Shown here: positions 1-9,225 of the stretch, piece by piece
Layout of the letters: the number at the start of each line of letters is the position of its first letter
How positions within the stretch are numbered: position 1 is the first letter of the stretch
NCBI RefSeq assembly: GCF_947495735.1
Contig: NZ_CANMAA010000001.1
Coordinates: 186,001-250,000 of the forward strand
Direction of reading: 5' to 3'
Length of the DNA stretch: 64,000 nucleotides
From: an uncultured Pseudokineococcus sp.
GTDB lineage: Bacteria > Actinomycetota > Actinomycetes > Actinomycetales > Quadrisphaeraceae
Made by a program: the position numbers and the translations under genes
Notes under the pieces: generated by a model
Seen by the model: the letters and a program-made list of their open reading frames with translations, nothing else
Databases searched by the model: none
Told to the model about the DNA's origin: nothing

Positions 1-512
1 ACCTCGTCGACCAGCTCGACGACGTCCGGCAGCGCAGTCGTGCCGGGCGCCGACAGCAGCGGGTGCGCGCCGGTGCGCACCCGCACCTGCGCCGGCCCGA
101 TCGGCGGGTGCCACGTGAGGTCGCGGACCCACCGGCCGCCCAGGCGCTCCTCCCACTCGGGCACCTCGACGAAGGAGGTGGCGGCCACGTGCACGCCGAG
201 CAGGGCGCGGTCCCCGGCGAGGAAGGCGCGCAGGCCGTCAAGCGCCGGGCCGGGGGCCGGCGACGGGGCGCCGTCGCGGGGCAGGCCGACGTCCAGGACG
301 AGGACGTCCGGCCAGGCGCCCGGGTCGACCAGGGCGGCCAGCGCGTCCTCGACGCCGTCGTCCGTCCCGGGGGTCACCTCCACCTCCAGCCCGGCGCCGC
401 GCAGGACGTCGGCCGCGCGCGCCGCCGTCACGGCGAAGGGGTGCCACGGGTCGGCGTACCGGCCGGCGCCGGCGACGACGAGCGCACTGGGGCGTGGGGG
501 GTGCTTCGGCAC
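1..512 (-). CDS. ThuA-like domain protein (3' end outside window)
   Basis: This reverse-strand frame stays open from a GTG at 512 to the window edge, so the C-terminus is missing. GGAGGT at 518-523 lies 5 nt before the GTG, which fixes the start. The visible 170 residues start with SALVVAGAGRYADPWHPF and continue through VLVLDVGLP and LLGVHVAATSFVEVPEWEE. This is the glutamine-amidotransferase-like alpha/beta fold of the ThuA (trehalose utilisation) family. ThuA-like proteins usually act in the cytoplasm in sugar catabolism, but the reaction is poorly known. The secreted rhamnosidase nearby fits a sugar-use context, though that link is inference. The family call is fairly safe and the substrate is unknown. 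Confidence 0.72.
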   Translation of the reverse strand, partial: MPKHPPRPSALVVAGAGRYADPWHPFAVTAARAADVLRGAGLEVEVTPGTDDGVEDALAALVDPGAWPDVLVLDVGLPRDGAPSPAPGPALDGLRAFLAGDRALLGVHVAATSFVEVPEWEERLGGRWVRDLTWHPPIGPAQVRVRTGAHPLLSAPGTTALPDVVELVDE

Positions 513-632
513 GGTCGACCTCCGGTCGGCGGGCGCGGGCCAGGAGTCGGGCCGCAGACGGGGCCGGGTGCGCGTGGTGCCAGGCCTACCACGGCCGGTG
601 CGCGTCCGTGGTCGCACCGCGTGGACTCGGGC

Positions 633-911
633 ATGCTGAAACCATTCACGTGGACGGGCGGGGTGGTGGCGGCCATGGGTGGGCGCAGGGGGTGCGAGGG
701 CTGCGACGAGCCCCGTCGGAGCGGGGTGGACCCGGAGGACGTCGAGCTGCTGCGGCTCCTGGCCTCCGGGCTGCCGCTGACCGCCGTGGCGCGTCGGGTC
801 TGCCTGTCCGAGAGGACCGTCCGCCGTCGCGTGCGCGGGGTCTGCGACCAGGTGGGAGTGGCCACGTCGATCGAGGCCGTGGTCTGGGCGGCTCACCGCG
901 GCCTGCTGTGA
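633..911 (+). CDS. Stand-alone LuxR-type HTH DNA-binding protein
   Basis: A small protein of 92 residues from ATG 633, or 78 from ATG 675; neither start has a convincing ribosome site. The C-terminal 60 residues form a LuxR/GerE helix-turn-helix: DVELLRLLASGLPLTAVARRV is the scaffold helix plus turn, and LSERTVRRRVRGVCDQVGVAT is the recognition helix and the following helix. There is no receiver, PAS or other sensor domain, and an N-terminal CEGC pair is the only other notable feature. It probably binds DNA as a dimer. Its position directly upstream of the rhamnosidase on the same strand suggests it may regulate that gene, but no operator was recognised. Confidence 0.7.
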   Translation: MLKPFTWTGGVVAAMGGRRGCEGCDEPRRSGVDPEDVELLRLLASGLPLTAVARRVCLSERTVRRRVRGVCDQVGVATSIEAVVWAAHRGLL

Positions 912-1025
912 GGGAGCGCGGTGGTCCTCGCCCCGGTCGACCAGCGGGCACCGCCACGGCGCGGCCTGAGGGGAGATGTCCGGTTCCGGCCAGGTCGAGG
1001 TCTGGTCGGCGACACGCTGGCTCCC

Positions 1026-1031
1026 TAGCGT
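1026..1031 (+). promoter_or_regulatory. Putative -10 element for the rhamnosidase
   Basis: TAGCGT lies 62 nt upstream of the rhamnosidase ATG and would give a leader of about 55 nt. It matches the TAGCGT -10 seen before other genes in this window. No clear -35 was found. Confidence 0.4.
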
Positions 1032-1093
1032 CCTCCTCGCAGACGCCGAGCCCGACGACGGGCTCCGACGCCCCTCGACGGACGGAGCTGTCC

Positions 1094-3889
1094 ATGTCAC
1101 GCCGCACCTGCCCACCACCTCATCGCCGCAGCGGCTCCCGCGCGGCGGCCGCGTGCCTGGCGGTCGGCGTGGTGGTCTCCCTCGTGACGCCGGCGTCGGC
1201 GGACGCACCCGGGCGGGCCGGGCTGAACCGAGCGCCCGAGCCGCCGCGCCACCTCACCGTGGGCGACCGCGAGGAGGCGGCCAACGTCGAGGGCGTCCCG
1301 CAGCTGGGCTGGTGGCCGGAGGACCCCGACCACGACGAGGTGCAGACCGCCTACCAGGTCGAGGTGGTCGACGCCTCGGGCGGCGTCCTCTGGGACAGCG
1401 GGAGGGTCCCCGGGGCCCAGCAGTCCTACGTCGACTACGGCGGGCCCGCGCTGGCGCCGGGCGCCGACCACTCGTGGCGCGTGCGGACCTGGGACCGAGG
1501 AGGGCTCGCCTCGCCGTGGTCGCCGTGGTCGCACTTCAGCACCGGCCTCTCGGACGGCGACTGGGAGGGGGCGTCGTGGATCCAGCGACCGCAGACGCGG
1601 CCCGGCGACGAGTGGACGCTGGCGCGGCGCGAGGTGGACGTCGACGGCGACGACGTCGTGCGAGCCACCGCCTACGTGGCCGGGAGCCACACCTACGAGC
1701 TGCGGGTGGACGGCGTGCGCGCCGACCGCGGCCAGTCCTTCGCCTACCCGGGTGAGGGCTACTACAAGGCGACGGACATCACGGGTCTCGTGGCGGGCAA
1801 GCAGCGCGTGGCGCTCGGCGCGGTCCTGCACTGGTACGGCAGCGGTCAGGGCCGTCCGGCGGGCGTCCCCGGTCTGCTCGTCAAGGTCGTCGTGGAGCAC
1901 GCGGACGGCTCGCGGCAGGTCGTGGTCAGCGACGGCTCGTGGACCACGAGCCCGGGTCCCTACGTCGCGTCGCCCCGGCGCAACGGCGAGGGGGACAGGG
2001 TCGAGCACCTCGACGCGCGGCTCGTGCAGCCCGGCTGGGACGCCGTCGGCTTCGACGACTCGGAGTGGTCCGGCGCGGCCGAGCTCGGCGAGCACCCGGT
2101 GGCGCCGTTCACCGCGCTGCAGGCCCAGCACACGCGGATGGAGGAGACGACGGCCCGCCCCGTGGCCCTGCTCCGCGCCGACGACGGCACGGTCGTCGCC
2201 GACTTCGGCCGGGTCGTGCCGGCGCGCCCCCGGGTCCGGTTCGACGAGGGCGTCACCGGGCGCGTCGTCGAGATGCGCGCGGGCTACGAGCTGCGCGAGG
2301 ACGGGCGCGTCGACGACTCCACGCTCGCCTCCCAGGGCACCGACATGTCCTTCCCCTACACGCAGGTGGACGGCCCCCAGGAGTTCGCGGCCTTCACGCA
2401 CCTGGCCTTCCGCTACCTGGAGATCCCCGGCGCGGACGAGGACGTCGCGCTGGAGGACGTCTCGGCGGTGGTCGTCCACCGCCAGGTGCCCGCCGGGCGC
2501 GCGGCGGAGCTCTCCAGCTCGGACCCGGTCCTGGACGACGTCTGGGACCTCATGCAGCGCTCGGCGCTGTACTCGGTCCAGGAGGCCTTCGTCGACACGC
2601 CGACCCGGGAGAAGGGGCAGTTCCTCGGGGACGCGGCCGACATCTCCTACGCCACCATGGCCGGCTTCGGCGAACGGGACGTCACCCGGCAGGCCCTCCT
2701 CGAGTTCCTGACCTCGTCGGACCGCTTCTGGTCCGAGGAGGGCGACCGGGGGCGCTACAACGCCGTCTACCCCAACGGCGACGGCAAGCGCGACATCCCG
2801 GACTACTCGCTGATGATGGTCGACTGGGTCTGGCGCTACTACGAGGAGACGGGCGACCGGGACCTGCTGGAGACCGCCTACCCGTACATGCTCCAGACCG
2901 CTGACTACGTCCGGCGGGCCATCCCGGCCGAGGGGCCGACGGCCGGGCTCGTCACCGAGCTGCCGGGCGGGAGCGGTCCGTACCTCCACGGGATCGTGGA
3001 CTGGCCGGAGCCCGGGCGCTTCGGCTACGACATGAGCACCGTCGCCCGCACGACCATCAACGCGCAGTCCGTGGCCGTGCTCGAGGACGTCGCCCGCATG
3101 GCGGAGGAGCTGGGCGAGGACGACGCCGGCCTGCGGGAGGACTCCCGGGCGCTGGCGGACCGGATGAACGCGACCCTGCGCACGGCCGACGGCCTGTACG
3201 TCGACGGCCTGCGGGAGTCGGGGGAGCAGAGCGACCACGCCGGTCAGCACGCGACCTCCTACGCCATCGCCTACGGGGTCGCGCCGGAGGAGGACTGGCC
3301 GCTGCTCGCCGAGCACCTGGACGGCCTCGGCATGGCGCAGGGGCCGATGACCGTCCACCGCCTCCTCGAGGCCCTCGGCGAGTCGGGTCGTCCCGACGCG
3401 GTCCTCGAGCGCCTGACGGACCCCGACGACCTGGGGTGGGCCGACATCCTGCGCCGCGGCGGCACCTTCACCTGGGAGGCCTGGACGCTGGACCCCGGCA
3501 CGAACTTCAGCCAGTCCCACGGCTGGAGCTCGCAGGCGCTCGTGGACGTCCAGGAGTACCTCCTGGGCGTGGAGACGACGAGCCCCGGGGCGCAGACCAT
3601 CACGGTGGCCCCGCCCGAGGACGTGCTGGAGCGGGTCGCCGGGACGGTGCCCACCCAGAGGGGCCCCGTGTCGGTGGAGTGGCGGCGCACGGGGCCGGCC
3701 GACACGGTCGTGCTCGTCCTCGACGTCCCGGTCGGCACCACGGCCCGGGTGGAGCTGCCCGTCGCCGACGGCGTCACGTACGAGGCGCGGGGGCGCGGCG
3801 ACGCGCGCTCCCTGGGCTCCGCCGGCGGGCGCGCGGTCTTCGAGGTGGGCTCCGGGCTCACGCGCTTCGTCCCGCGGGCGGGTCGCTGA
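1094..3889 (+). CDS. Secreted alpha-L-rhamnosidase, GH78 family
   Basis: A 931-residue glycoside hydrolase expected to release terminal alpha-L-rhamnose from glycans or glycosides outside the cell. Residues 1-36 are a signal peptide: an Arg-rich start, a hydrophobic core and an ASA cleavage motif. An N-terminal fibronectin-like/beta-sandwich region follows (about 45-330), then the (alpha/alpha)6 barrel. DTPTREKGQFLGD at 501-513 corresponds to the GH78 acidic motif with the candidate general acid E506. GGTFTWEAW carries the candidate general base E795. A C-terminal beta domain ends the chain. GGAG sits 6 nt before ATG 1094. No transporter or rhamnose-catabolic gene adjoins it, so it looks like an orphan scavenging enzyme, possibly acquired. 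Confidence 0.88.
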   Translation: MSRRTCPPPHRRSGSRAAAACLAVGVVVSLVTPASADAPGRAGLNRAPEPPRHLTVGDREEAANVEGVPQLGWWPEDPDHDEVQTAYQVEVVDASGGVLWDSGRVPGAQQSYVDYGGPALAPGADHSWRVRTWDRGGLASPWSPWSHFSTGLSDGDWEGASWIQRPQTRPGDEWTLARREVDVDGDDVVRATAYVAGSHTYELRVDGVRADRGQSFAYPGEGYYKATDITGLVAGKQRVALGAVLHWYGSGQGRPAGVPGLLVKVVVEHADGSRQVVVSDGSWTTSPGPYVASPRRNGEGDRVEHLDARLVQPGWDAVGFDDSEWSGAAELGEHPVAPFTALQAQHTRMEETTARPVALLRADDGTVVADFGRVVPARPRVRFDEGVTGRVVEMRAGYELREDGRVDDSTLASQGTDMSFPYTQVDGPQEFAAFTHLAFRYLEIPGADEDVALEDVSAVVVHRQVPAGRAAELSSSDPVLDDVWDLMQRSALYSVQEAFVDTPTREKGQFLGDAADISYATMAGFGERDVTRQALLEFLTSSDRFWSEEGDRGRYNAVYPNGDGKRDIPDYSLMMVDWVWRYYEETGDRDLLETAYPYMLQTADYVRRAIPAEGPTAGLVTELPGGSGPYLHGIVDWPEPGRFGYDMSTVARTTINAQSVAVLEDVARMAEELGEDDAGLREDSRALADRMNATLRTADGLYVDGLRESGEQSDHAGQHATSYAIAYGVAPEEDWPLLAEHLDGLGMAQGPMTVHRLLEALGESGRPDAVLERLTDPDDLGWADILRRGGTFTWEAWTLDPGTNFSQSHGWSSQALVDVQEYLLGVETTSPGAQTITVAPPEDVLERVAGTVPTQRGPVSVEWRRTGPADTVVLVLDVPVGTTARVELPVADGVTYEARGRGDARSLGSAGGRAVFEVGSGLTRFVPRAGR

Positions 3890-3905
3890 GAGGACCGGTC
3901 GGCCG

Positions 3906-3940
3906 CCTCCCCCGCCCCGCGCGCCACGGGGCGGGGGAGG
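3906..3940 (+). terminator. Rho-independent-type hairpin after the rhamnosidase
   Basis: A perfect 14-bp stem (3906-3919 with 3927-3940) with a 7-nt loop lies 17 nt after the stop. There is no U-tract, as is common in high-GC actinobacteria. Confidence 0.75.
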
Positions 3941-3980
3941 CTCCGGTGCGCGAGGGGGCGGGACCCGGGAGGACGCCGCC

Positions 3981-3986
3981 TAGACT
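3981..3986 (+). promoter_or_regulatory. Putative -10 element for typA
   Basis: TAGACT lies 39 nt before the typA ATG, giving a leader of about 30 nt. Confidence 0.45.
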
Positions 3987-4024
3987 GCAGCGACCCCGAC
4001 CTCCAGCGAGACGAGCGCACACCC

Positions 4025-5947
4025 ATGCCCGCACCCGACACCGCGACCGCCACGGCGACGCGCGCCGACATCCGCAACCTCGCGATCGTCGCGCACGTCG
4101 ACCACGGCAAGACGACCCTGGTCGACGCCATGCTGCAGCAGGCGGGCGCCTTCACCGCGCACCAGACCGCGGAGGGCCTCGCCGAGCGCGTCATGGACTC
4201 CGGTGACCTGGAGCGCGAGAAGGGCATCACGATCCTCGCGAAGAACACCGGCGTGCACTACCGCGGTCCCTCGGTGCCCGAGGGCGTCGCGCCCGAGGAC
4301 GGCGTGACGATCAACATCATCGACACCCCCGGCCACGCCGACTTCGGCGGCGAGGTGGAGCGCGGCCTGTCGATGGTCGACGCCATCGCGCTGCTCGTGG
4401 ACGCCTCCGAGGGTCCCCTCCCGCAGACCCGCTTCGTGCTCCGCAAGGCGCTCGCGGCCCGCCTGCCGGTGATCCTCGTCGTCAACAAGGTGGACCGCCC
4501 GGACGCGCGCATCCAGGAGGTCGTCAACGAGACGTACGACCTCTTCCTCGACCTGGCCTCGGACCTGCCCGGCGCCGAGGAGATGCTCGAGTTCCCCGTC
4601 GTCTACGCCTCGGCCCGCGCCGGCCGCGCGTCGCTCGAGCGCCCGGAGAACGGCGGGATGCCGGACTCGGACAGCCTCGAGCCGCTCTTCCGCACGATCA
4701 TGGAGCACGTCCCGGCGCCGTCCTTCACGCCGGGCGCCCCGCTGCAGGCGCACGTGACGAACCTCGACGCCTCGCCGTTCCTCGGCCGCATCGCCCTCTG
4801 CCGCGTCCACGAGGGCACGATCCGCAAGAACCAGCAGGTCACCTGGTGCCGCGCCGACGGCACCCAGCAGCGAGTCAAGATCACCGAGCTGCTCATGACC
4901 GAGGCGCTCACGCGCGTGCCGGCCGAGGAGGCCGGCCCGGGCGACATCATCGCCGTCGCCGGCATCCCCGAGATCACCATCGGCGAGACCCTGGCCGACC
5001 CCGAGGACCCGCGCCCCCTGCCGCTCATCACGGTGGACGAGCCGGCCATCTCGATGACCATCGGCACGAACAACTCCCCGCTGGCCGGCAAGGTCAAGGG
5101 CAGCAAGGTCACCGCGCGCCTGGTCAAGGACCGCCTCGACCGCGAGCTCGTCGGCAACGTGTCCATGCGGGTCCTGCCCACCGAGCGTCCCGACACCTGG
5201 GAGGTCCAGGGCCGCGGCGAGCTCGCCCTGGCCATCCTCGTCGAGCAGATGCGGCGCGAGAACTTCGAGCTGACCGTCGGCAAGCCCCAGGTGGTCACGC
5301 GCGAGATCGACGGCAAGCTCCACGAGCCCGTCGAGCGCCTGACCGTCGACGCCCCGGAGGAGTACCTCGGCGCCATCACCCAGCTGCTGGCCGTCCGCAA
5401 GGGCCGCATGGAGCAGATGAGCAACCACGGCACCGGCTGGGTCCGCATGGAGTTCCTCGTCCCGAGCCGCGGCCTCATCGGCTTCCGGACCGAGTTCCTC
5501 ACCGAGACCCGCGGCACGGGCATCGCCCACCAGGTCTTCGAGAAGTACGAGCCCTGGGTCGGCGAGCTCCGCACCCGCCCGTCGGGCTCGATGGTCTCCG
5601 ACCGCTCCGGCGTCGCGACCACCTACGCCATGACGAGCCTCCAGGAGCGCGGCACGCTCTTCGTCGACCCCACCACGGAGGTCTACGAGGGGATGGTCAT
5701 CGGCGAGAACAGCCGCGCCGACGACATGGACGTGAACATCACCAAGGAGAAGAAGATGACCAACGTCCGCTCCAACGCGGACGAGCTGGAGCGGCTGGTT
5801 CCCGCGCGGCGCCTGTCCCTCGAGCAGAGCCTGGAGTTCTGCCGCGAGGACGAGTGCGTCGAGGTCGTCGCCAACGCCGTGCGCATCCGCAAGGTCGTCC
5901 TCGACGCCAACGCCCGCAGCAAGACGGCCCGCGCCGCCAAGCGCTGA
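4025..5947 (+). CDS. typA: Translational GTPase TypA/BipA
   Basis: A 640-residue ribosome-associated GTPase of the EF-G/LepA class. It acts in the cytoplasm in 50S assembly and stress adaptation. The GTPase motifs are intact: G1 AHVDHGKTT (23-31), the switch-I segment ending EREKGITI, G3 DTPGH (100-104) and G4 NKVD (154-157). The EF-Tu domain-2-like region, the EF-G domain V-like region and the TypA-specific C-terminal domain follow, with the length usual for the family. It is a single gene between its own promoter (TAGACT at 3981) and a strong terminator. Start ATG 4025 puts G1 at the expected distance from the N-terminus. Confidence 0.96.
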   Translation: MPAPDTATATATRADIRNLAIVAHVDHGKTTLVDAMLQQAGAFTAHQTAEGLAERVMDSGDLEREKGITILAKNTGVHYRGPSVPEGVAPEDGVTINIIDTPGHADFGGEVERGLSMVDAIALLVDASEGPLPQTRFVLRKALAARLPVILVVNKVDRPDARIQEVVNETYDLFLDLASDLPGAEEMLEFPVVYASARAGRASLERPENGGMPDSDSLEPLFRTIMEHVPAPSFTPGAPLQAHVTNLDASPFLGRIALCRVHEGTIRKNQQVTWCRADGTQQRVKITELLMTEALTRVPAEEAGPGDIIAVAGIPEITIGETLADPEDPRPLPLITVDEPAISMTIGTNNSPLAGKVKGSKVTARLVKDRLDRELVGNVSMRVLPTERPDTWEVQGRGELALAILVEQMRRENFELTVGKPQVVTREIDGKLHEPVERLTVDAPEEYLGAITQLLAVRKGRMEQMSNHGTGWVRMEFLVPSRGLIGFRTEFLTETRGTGIAHQVFEKYEPWVGELRTRPSGSMVSDRSGVATTYAMTSLQERGTLFVDPTTEVYEGMVIGENSRADDMDVNITKEKKMTNVRSNADELERLVPARRLSLEQSLEFCREDECVEVVANAVRIRKVVLDANARSKTARAAKR

Positions 5948-5960
5948 CGAGCTCCCCCCG

Positions 5961-6006
5961 GGCTGTGCGCCCAGGTCGCGGTCTCCCGCGGCCTGGGCGC
6001 ACAGCC
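5961..6006 (+). terminator. Terminator of typA
   Basis: A near-perfect 21-bp stem (5961-5981 with 5986-6006, one G-U pair) closes on a TCTC loop, 14 nt after the typA stop. Confidence 0.85.
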
Positions 6007-6273
6007 GTCTCCGGCTGCGTCGCCCGTGCGACGTGGCCGTCGGCTCCCGCCCGAGGTGCGCCCGTGGCACGACGGCGCGGCCGGGCCTGCGGGGAGCACG
6101 TCAGGCAGGCGCTCCCGGACCCCAGCGGCCGGTGGGCCCGCTCGGACGGGTGACTGGTGCGCCGTCGCCAGTGCGACCCCGCAGGCGCGGGTGGGCCGGG
6201 ACGCGACCACACGTCCGTGACGCAGCGGGCGAGCCGCACACGTCGTCCCGGGCGCCCGTGCCGCACCACGACG

Positions 6274-6313
6274 CACGAGGGGCGCACCAGCAGCTGCTGG
6301 TGCGCCCCTCGTG
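6274..6313 (-). terminator. Terminator of the aldo/keto reductase
   Basis: A perfect 40-nt palindrome (20 nt on each side, AGCT at the centre) lies 16 nt beyond the reverse-strand gene's stop. It would work in both directions. Confidence 0.85.
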
Positions 6314-6328
6314 GCGTCCTGGGTGGGA

Positions 6329-7348
6329 TCAGGCCTGGCGCTCCTTCGGGGAGCTCTCGAGCGTGCGCGCCGGGTCGGTGACGACGGCGTCGCCGAGGGC
6401 CTCGTCGATGCGCGCCATGGCGTCGGCGGGGATCTTCACGCCGGCGGCGGCGGCGTTGTCGTGGACCTGCTCGGGCTTGGAGGCGCCGATGATGGCGGTG
6501 GCCACGTTGTCGTTCTGCAGGACCCAGGCGACGGCGAGCTGCGCCATGGACAGGCCGAGGTCTGAGGCGACCGGCGTGAGCTCCTGCACGCGGGCGAGGA
6601 CGTCGTCGGACATCCAGCGGGCGATCATGTCCTTGCCGCCCTTGTCGTCCGTGGCGCGCGAGCCCTCGGGGGCCTGCTGGCCGGGCAGGTACTTGCCCGT
6701 CAGCACGCCCTGGGCGATGGGCGACCACACCACCTGGGAGATGCCGAGCTCGCGGGAGGTCGGGACCACCTCGCCCTCGATGACGCGCCAGAGCGCGGAG
6801 TACTGCGGCTGGTTGGAGATCAGCTGGAAGCCCAGCTGGCGCGAGAGCTCGTGCCCGGCGCGCAGCTGGTCGGCGGTCCACTCGCTGACGCCGACGTAGA
6901 GGACCTTGCCCGACCGGACGAGGTCGGCGAAGGCCTGCATCGTCTCCTCGAGCGGGGTGGCGTAGTCGTAGCGGTGCGCCTGGTAGAGGTCGATGTGGTC
7001 GGTCTGCAGCCGGCGCAGGGAGGCCTCCGCGGACTCCATGACGTGCTTGCGCGACAGGCCCGTGTCGTTGGGCCCCTTCGGGCCGGTGGGGCCGTACACC
7101 TTGGTGAAGATCTCGAGCGACTCGCGCCGCTCGCCCTTGAGGGCCTCGCCGAGGACGGTCTCGGCGCGGGTGTTGGCGTAGACGTCGGCGGTGTCGAAGG
7201 TCGTGATGCCCGCGTCGAGCGCGGCGCGGACGCAGGCCGTGGCGGCCTCGTCCTCCACCTGCGAGCCGTGCGTGAGCCAGTTGCCGTAGGTGATCTCGGA
7301 GATCTTGAAGCCGGAGTCGCCCAGGTGTCGGTAGTCCATGAGCGCCAC
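6329..7348 (-). CDS. Aldo/keto reductase, potassium-channel beta-subunit-like type
   Basis: A 339-residue NADPH-dependent aldo/keto reductase with the (beta/alpha)8 fold. The catalytic tetrad is readable as D52, Y57 (FDTADVY), K83 (FTKVYG) and H125 (YQAHRYD). The overall pattern, including the later SPIAQGVLTGKY and a C-terminal cofactor segment ending IIGASKPEQV, is that of the KvBeta/YghZ group. These enzymes reduce aldehydes such as methylglyoxal or glyceraldehyde-phosphate; the substrate here is unknown. Two starts are possible: GTG 7348, with AGGAG 4 nt upstream, or ATG 7339. It is divergent from mshB with about 60 nt between them. Confidence 0.9.
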   Translation of the reverse strand: MALMDYRHLGDSGFKISEITYGNWLTHGSQVEDEAATACVRAALDAGITTFDTADVYANTRAETVLGEALKGERRESLEIFTKVYGPTGPKGPNDTGLSRKHVMESAEASLRRLQTDHIDLYQAHRYDYATPLEETMQAFADLVRSGKVLYVGVSEWTADQLRAGHELSRQLGFQLISNQPQYSALWRVIEGEVVPTSRELGISQVVWSPIAQGVLTGKYLPGQQAPEGSRATDDKGGKDMIARWMSDDVLARVQELTPVASDLGLSMAQLAVAWVLQNDNVATAIIGASKPEQVHDNAAAAGVKIPADAMARIDEALGDAVVTDPARTLESSPKERQA

Positions 7349-7397
7349 CCTGCTCCTGCACCGCGGAGAGCGCTCGCCGGACGCGCCGGGCCCGGGG

Positions 7398-7403
7398 CAG
7401 GAT
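7398..7403 (+). promoter_or_regulatory. Putative leaderless -10 of mshB
   Basis: CAGGAT is followed by exactly 7 nt and then GTG 7411. This is the spacing of leaderless genes in this window, although the first base is C rather than T. Confidence 0.4.
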
Positions 7404-7410
7404 GGCGGGC

Positions 7411-8553
7411 GTGACGACGACGCCCGAGCACCCGGCCGAGCCCGACCCCGTGGCGCCCGGCGCCACCCCGACGGCCGACGGCGCCGAGCTGGCCGTGGGG
7501 CAGGACGTCGCGCAGGACGTGCTGCAGCAGGCGGCGGACGCCCTGGACGAGGCGGTCGAGCGCGAGCTCGAGCCCGGCGAGCTCGAGGCCATGGACGCCC
7601 TGGACACCCCGCACCGGCTGCTCCTGGTCCACGCCCACCCCGACGACGAGACCATCGCCACCGGCGCGACCATCGCCGCGGCGGCGGCGGCGACGGGCAC
7701 GTCGGTGACGCTCGTGACCTGCACCCGCGGCGAGCGGGGGGAGGTGCTGCCGTCCGTCCTCGCCGAGCACCCGGAGGTGGACGCCGACGAGGAGGCGCTC
7801 GCGGAGCTGCGCGTGCAGGAGCTGGCCGCGGCGGCCGAGGCGCTGGGGCTGGAGGACCGGCGCCTCCTGGGCGCCGACGCCACGGGCCCGGACGGCGAGC
7901 CGGTCCGCTACCGCGACTCCGGGATGGCCTGGGCGCCCCTCCCGGACGGCGAGGCGGGCGGCGACGGCGCCAGCGCGCGGGCGGTGCCCGCCCCCGACGC
8001 GCCGGCGGGCGCGCTGTCGCTGGCCCCGCTCGAGGAGCTGGCCGGGCACCTGGCGCGGGTGCTGCGGGAGGTGCGGCCCCAGGTCGTCATCACCTACGAG
8101 CCCGGCGGCGGGTACGGGCACCCCGACCACGTGCGGGCGCACGAGCTCACCCTGCGCGCCGTGGAGATGGCCGAGGACCCGTCCGGGGCGGCCCCGTGGT
8201 CCGTCGCCCGGGTGCTCGGGCACGTGGCGGACGCCGAGCAGCTGCGGGCCGGCCTGCGGGAGCTGCGCGCGGCCGGCCTCGCGACGATCGACCCCGACGG
8301 CGCGCTGCCGAGCCTCGCGGTGGCCTCCGAGGAGGTGGACGTCGTCGTGGACGCCTCCGCCGAGCTGCCGGCCAAGGTGGCGGCCCTGCGCGCCCACGCG
8401 AGCCAGGTGGAGCTGGGCCGGGCCTCGCTGGCCATGACCAACGGGCTGCACCAGCCGCTGTCGGGGGTCGAGAGCTACCGGCTCCTGCGCGGCGAGCCGC
8501 TGCGCCCCGCGGGCGGGGAGCCCGCGACCGACCTGTTCGCGGGGCTGGCCTGA
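7411..8553 (+). CDS. mshB: GlcNAc-inositol deacetylase MshB (mycothiol biosynthesis)
   Basis: This enzyme deacetylates GlcNAc-inositol in mycothiol synthesis, the step before cysteine ligation. It is a Zn enzyme of the LmbE/PIG-L fold. The metal motif HAHPDDE (H76, D79 from GTG 7411), the RYRDSGMAW block and the second metal/substrate motif GGGYGHPDHVRAHE are all present. At 380 residues it is longer than the roughly 300 usual for MshB, because of an acidic Ala/Glu-rich N-terminal extension of about 65 residues and a Gly/Ala-rich insert. The start is GTG 7411 (leaderless geometry) or ATG 7402. The mycothiol pathway agrees with the mycoredoxin gene further along. Confidence 0.9.
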   Translation: MTTTPEHPAEPDPVAPGATPTADGAELAVGQDVAQDVLQQAADALDEAVERELEPGELEAMDALDTPHRLLLVHAHPDDETIATGATIAAAAAATGTSVTLVTCTRGERGEVLPSVLAEHPEVDADEEALAELRVQELAAAAEALGLEDRRLLGADATGPDGEPVRYRDSGMAWAPLPDGEAGGDGASARAVPAPDAPAGALSLAPLEELAGHLARVLREVRPQVVITYEPGGGYGHPDHVRAHELTLRAVEMAEDPSGAAPWSVARVLGHVADAEQLRAGLRELRAAGLATIDPDGALPSLAVASEEVDVVVDASAELPAKVAALRAHASQVELGRASLAMTNGLHQPLSGVESYRLLRGEPLRPAGGEPATDLFAGLA

Positions 8554-9098
8554 GCCCCGGGGCCGCGGGCCCGGCCGTCCCCGGCGGGGACCGCGAGCCC
8601 GGCACCGCGGCGGCGACCGTCGACGTCGACACCTACCGCCGCGCCGCCGGGCGGTTCGCCAGCGGGGTCTGCGTCGTCAGCACGCGCCAGGGCAGCCACG
8701 ACCACGCCATCACCGTCAGCAGCTTCGCGTCGGTCTCGCTCGACCCGCTCCTCGTGCTCGTGTGCGTGCACGCCGACGCGCGCTTCTACGACGCGGTCGA
8801 GGAGACCCGCACCTGGGGGCTGAGCATCCTGTCCACGAGCGCGCGGCCCGCGGCGGCGTGGCTCGCGACGCCGGGCCGGCCCGTCGTCGACCAGCTCGCC
8901 CGCGTGCCCCACCGGCGCGGCCCGCGCACGGGCGCCGCGCTGCTCGAGGACTCCGTCGCGACGCTCGAGTGCGCCACGGAGGCCGAGCACCCCGCGGGCA
9001 CCCACGTCGTCCTCGTCGGGCGCGTGCTCGACGTCGCGCTGGCCCCGGACGGCGTCCGCCCGCTGCTCCACCACCGCGGCGCCTACGCCGAGCTCTGA
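8550..9098 (+). CDS. Flavin reductase-like FMN-binding protein, probable CTG start
   Basis: About 182 residues with the split-barrel flavin reductase (HpaC/RutF-type) fold. TYRRAAGRFASGVCVVST opens the domain, ITVSSFASVSLDPLLVLVCV is the FMN-binding core, and LLHHRGAYAEL is the typical family end. It probably reduces FMN with NAD(P)H for a partner monooxygenase, but none is adjacent. The conserved domain starts only about 25 codons after the mshB stop, and there is no ATG, GTG or TTG in frame between them or for a long way upstream. The only near-cognate start is CTG 8550, which overlaps the mshB stop as CTGA. The product family is clear; the start is unusual. Confidence 0.82.
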   Translation: MSPGAAGPAVPGGDREPGTAAATVDVDTYRRAAGRFASGVCVVSTRQGSHDHAITVSSFASVSLDPLLVLVCVHADARFYDAVEETRTWGLSILSTSARPAAAWLATPGRPVVDQLARVPHRRGPRTGAALLEDSVATLECATEAEHPAGTHVVLVGRVLDVALAPDGVRPLLHHRGAYAEL

Positions 9099-9144
9099 CC
9101 GCCGGAGCGCGTCCCGCCGGGCGCACGTCCGGCGAGGCCCGACC

Positions 9145-9202
9145 CGCCCGGCGGCGGGTGCCGGGGGCACCGACCGCCCGGCGGCGGGTGCCGGGCGCAC
9201 CG
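9145..9202. repeat. Two tandem 28-bp near-identical repeats
   Basis: CGCCCGGCGGCGGGTGCCGG and its following bases recur with a 30-nt period (9145-9172 and 9175-9202, one difference). They lie just upstream of the promoter of the VanW gene. The role is unknown; this could be a binding site or a minisatellite. Confidence 0.7.
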
Positions 9203-9213
9203 GTCGGTCCCCG

Positions 9214-9219
9214 TAGCAT
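9214..9219 (+). promoter_or_regulatory. Leaderless -10 of the VanW-family gene
   Basis: TAGCAT is followed by 6 nt and then GTG 9226, so transcription would begin at the start codon. Confidence 0.6.
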
Positions 9220-9225
9220 CGCCGG

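Larger units (their letters stand above)
5948..6328. other. Intergenic region between typA and the aldo/keto reductase
   Basis: About 380 nt between convergent genes. It holds two strong hairpins, near its start (5961-6006) and near its end (6274-6313). Between them (about 6007-6273) I see no ORF with a credible start, no RNA gene and no repeat. Confidence 0.6.

Noticed and set aside
494-1093. Open frame extending about 200 codons upstream of the rhamnosidase signal peptide
   Set aside because: The extension is Arg/Ala/Gly-rich shadow coding of other frames. A normal signal peptide begins at ATG 1094 with a ribosome site.
3980-6070. A 696-codon open frame antisense to typA
   Set aside because: The typA frame has all GTPase motifs; the antisense product is featureless.
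6026-6381. Small forward frames between typA and the aldo/keto reductase
   Set aside because: They run through terminator hairpins, lack ribosome sites and match no family.
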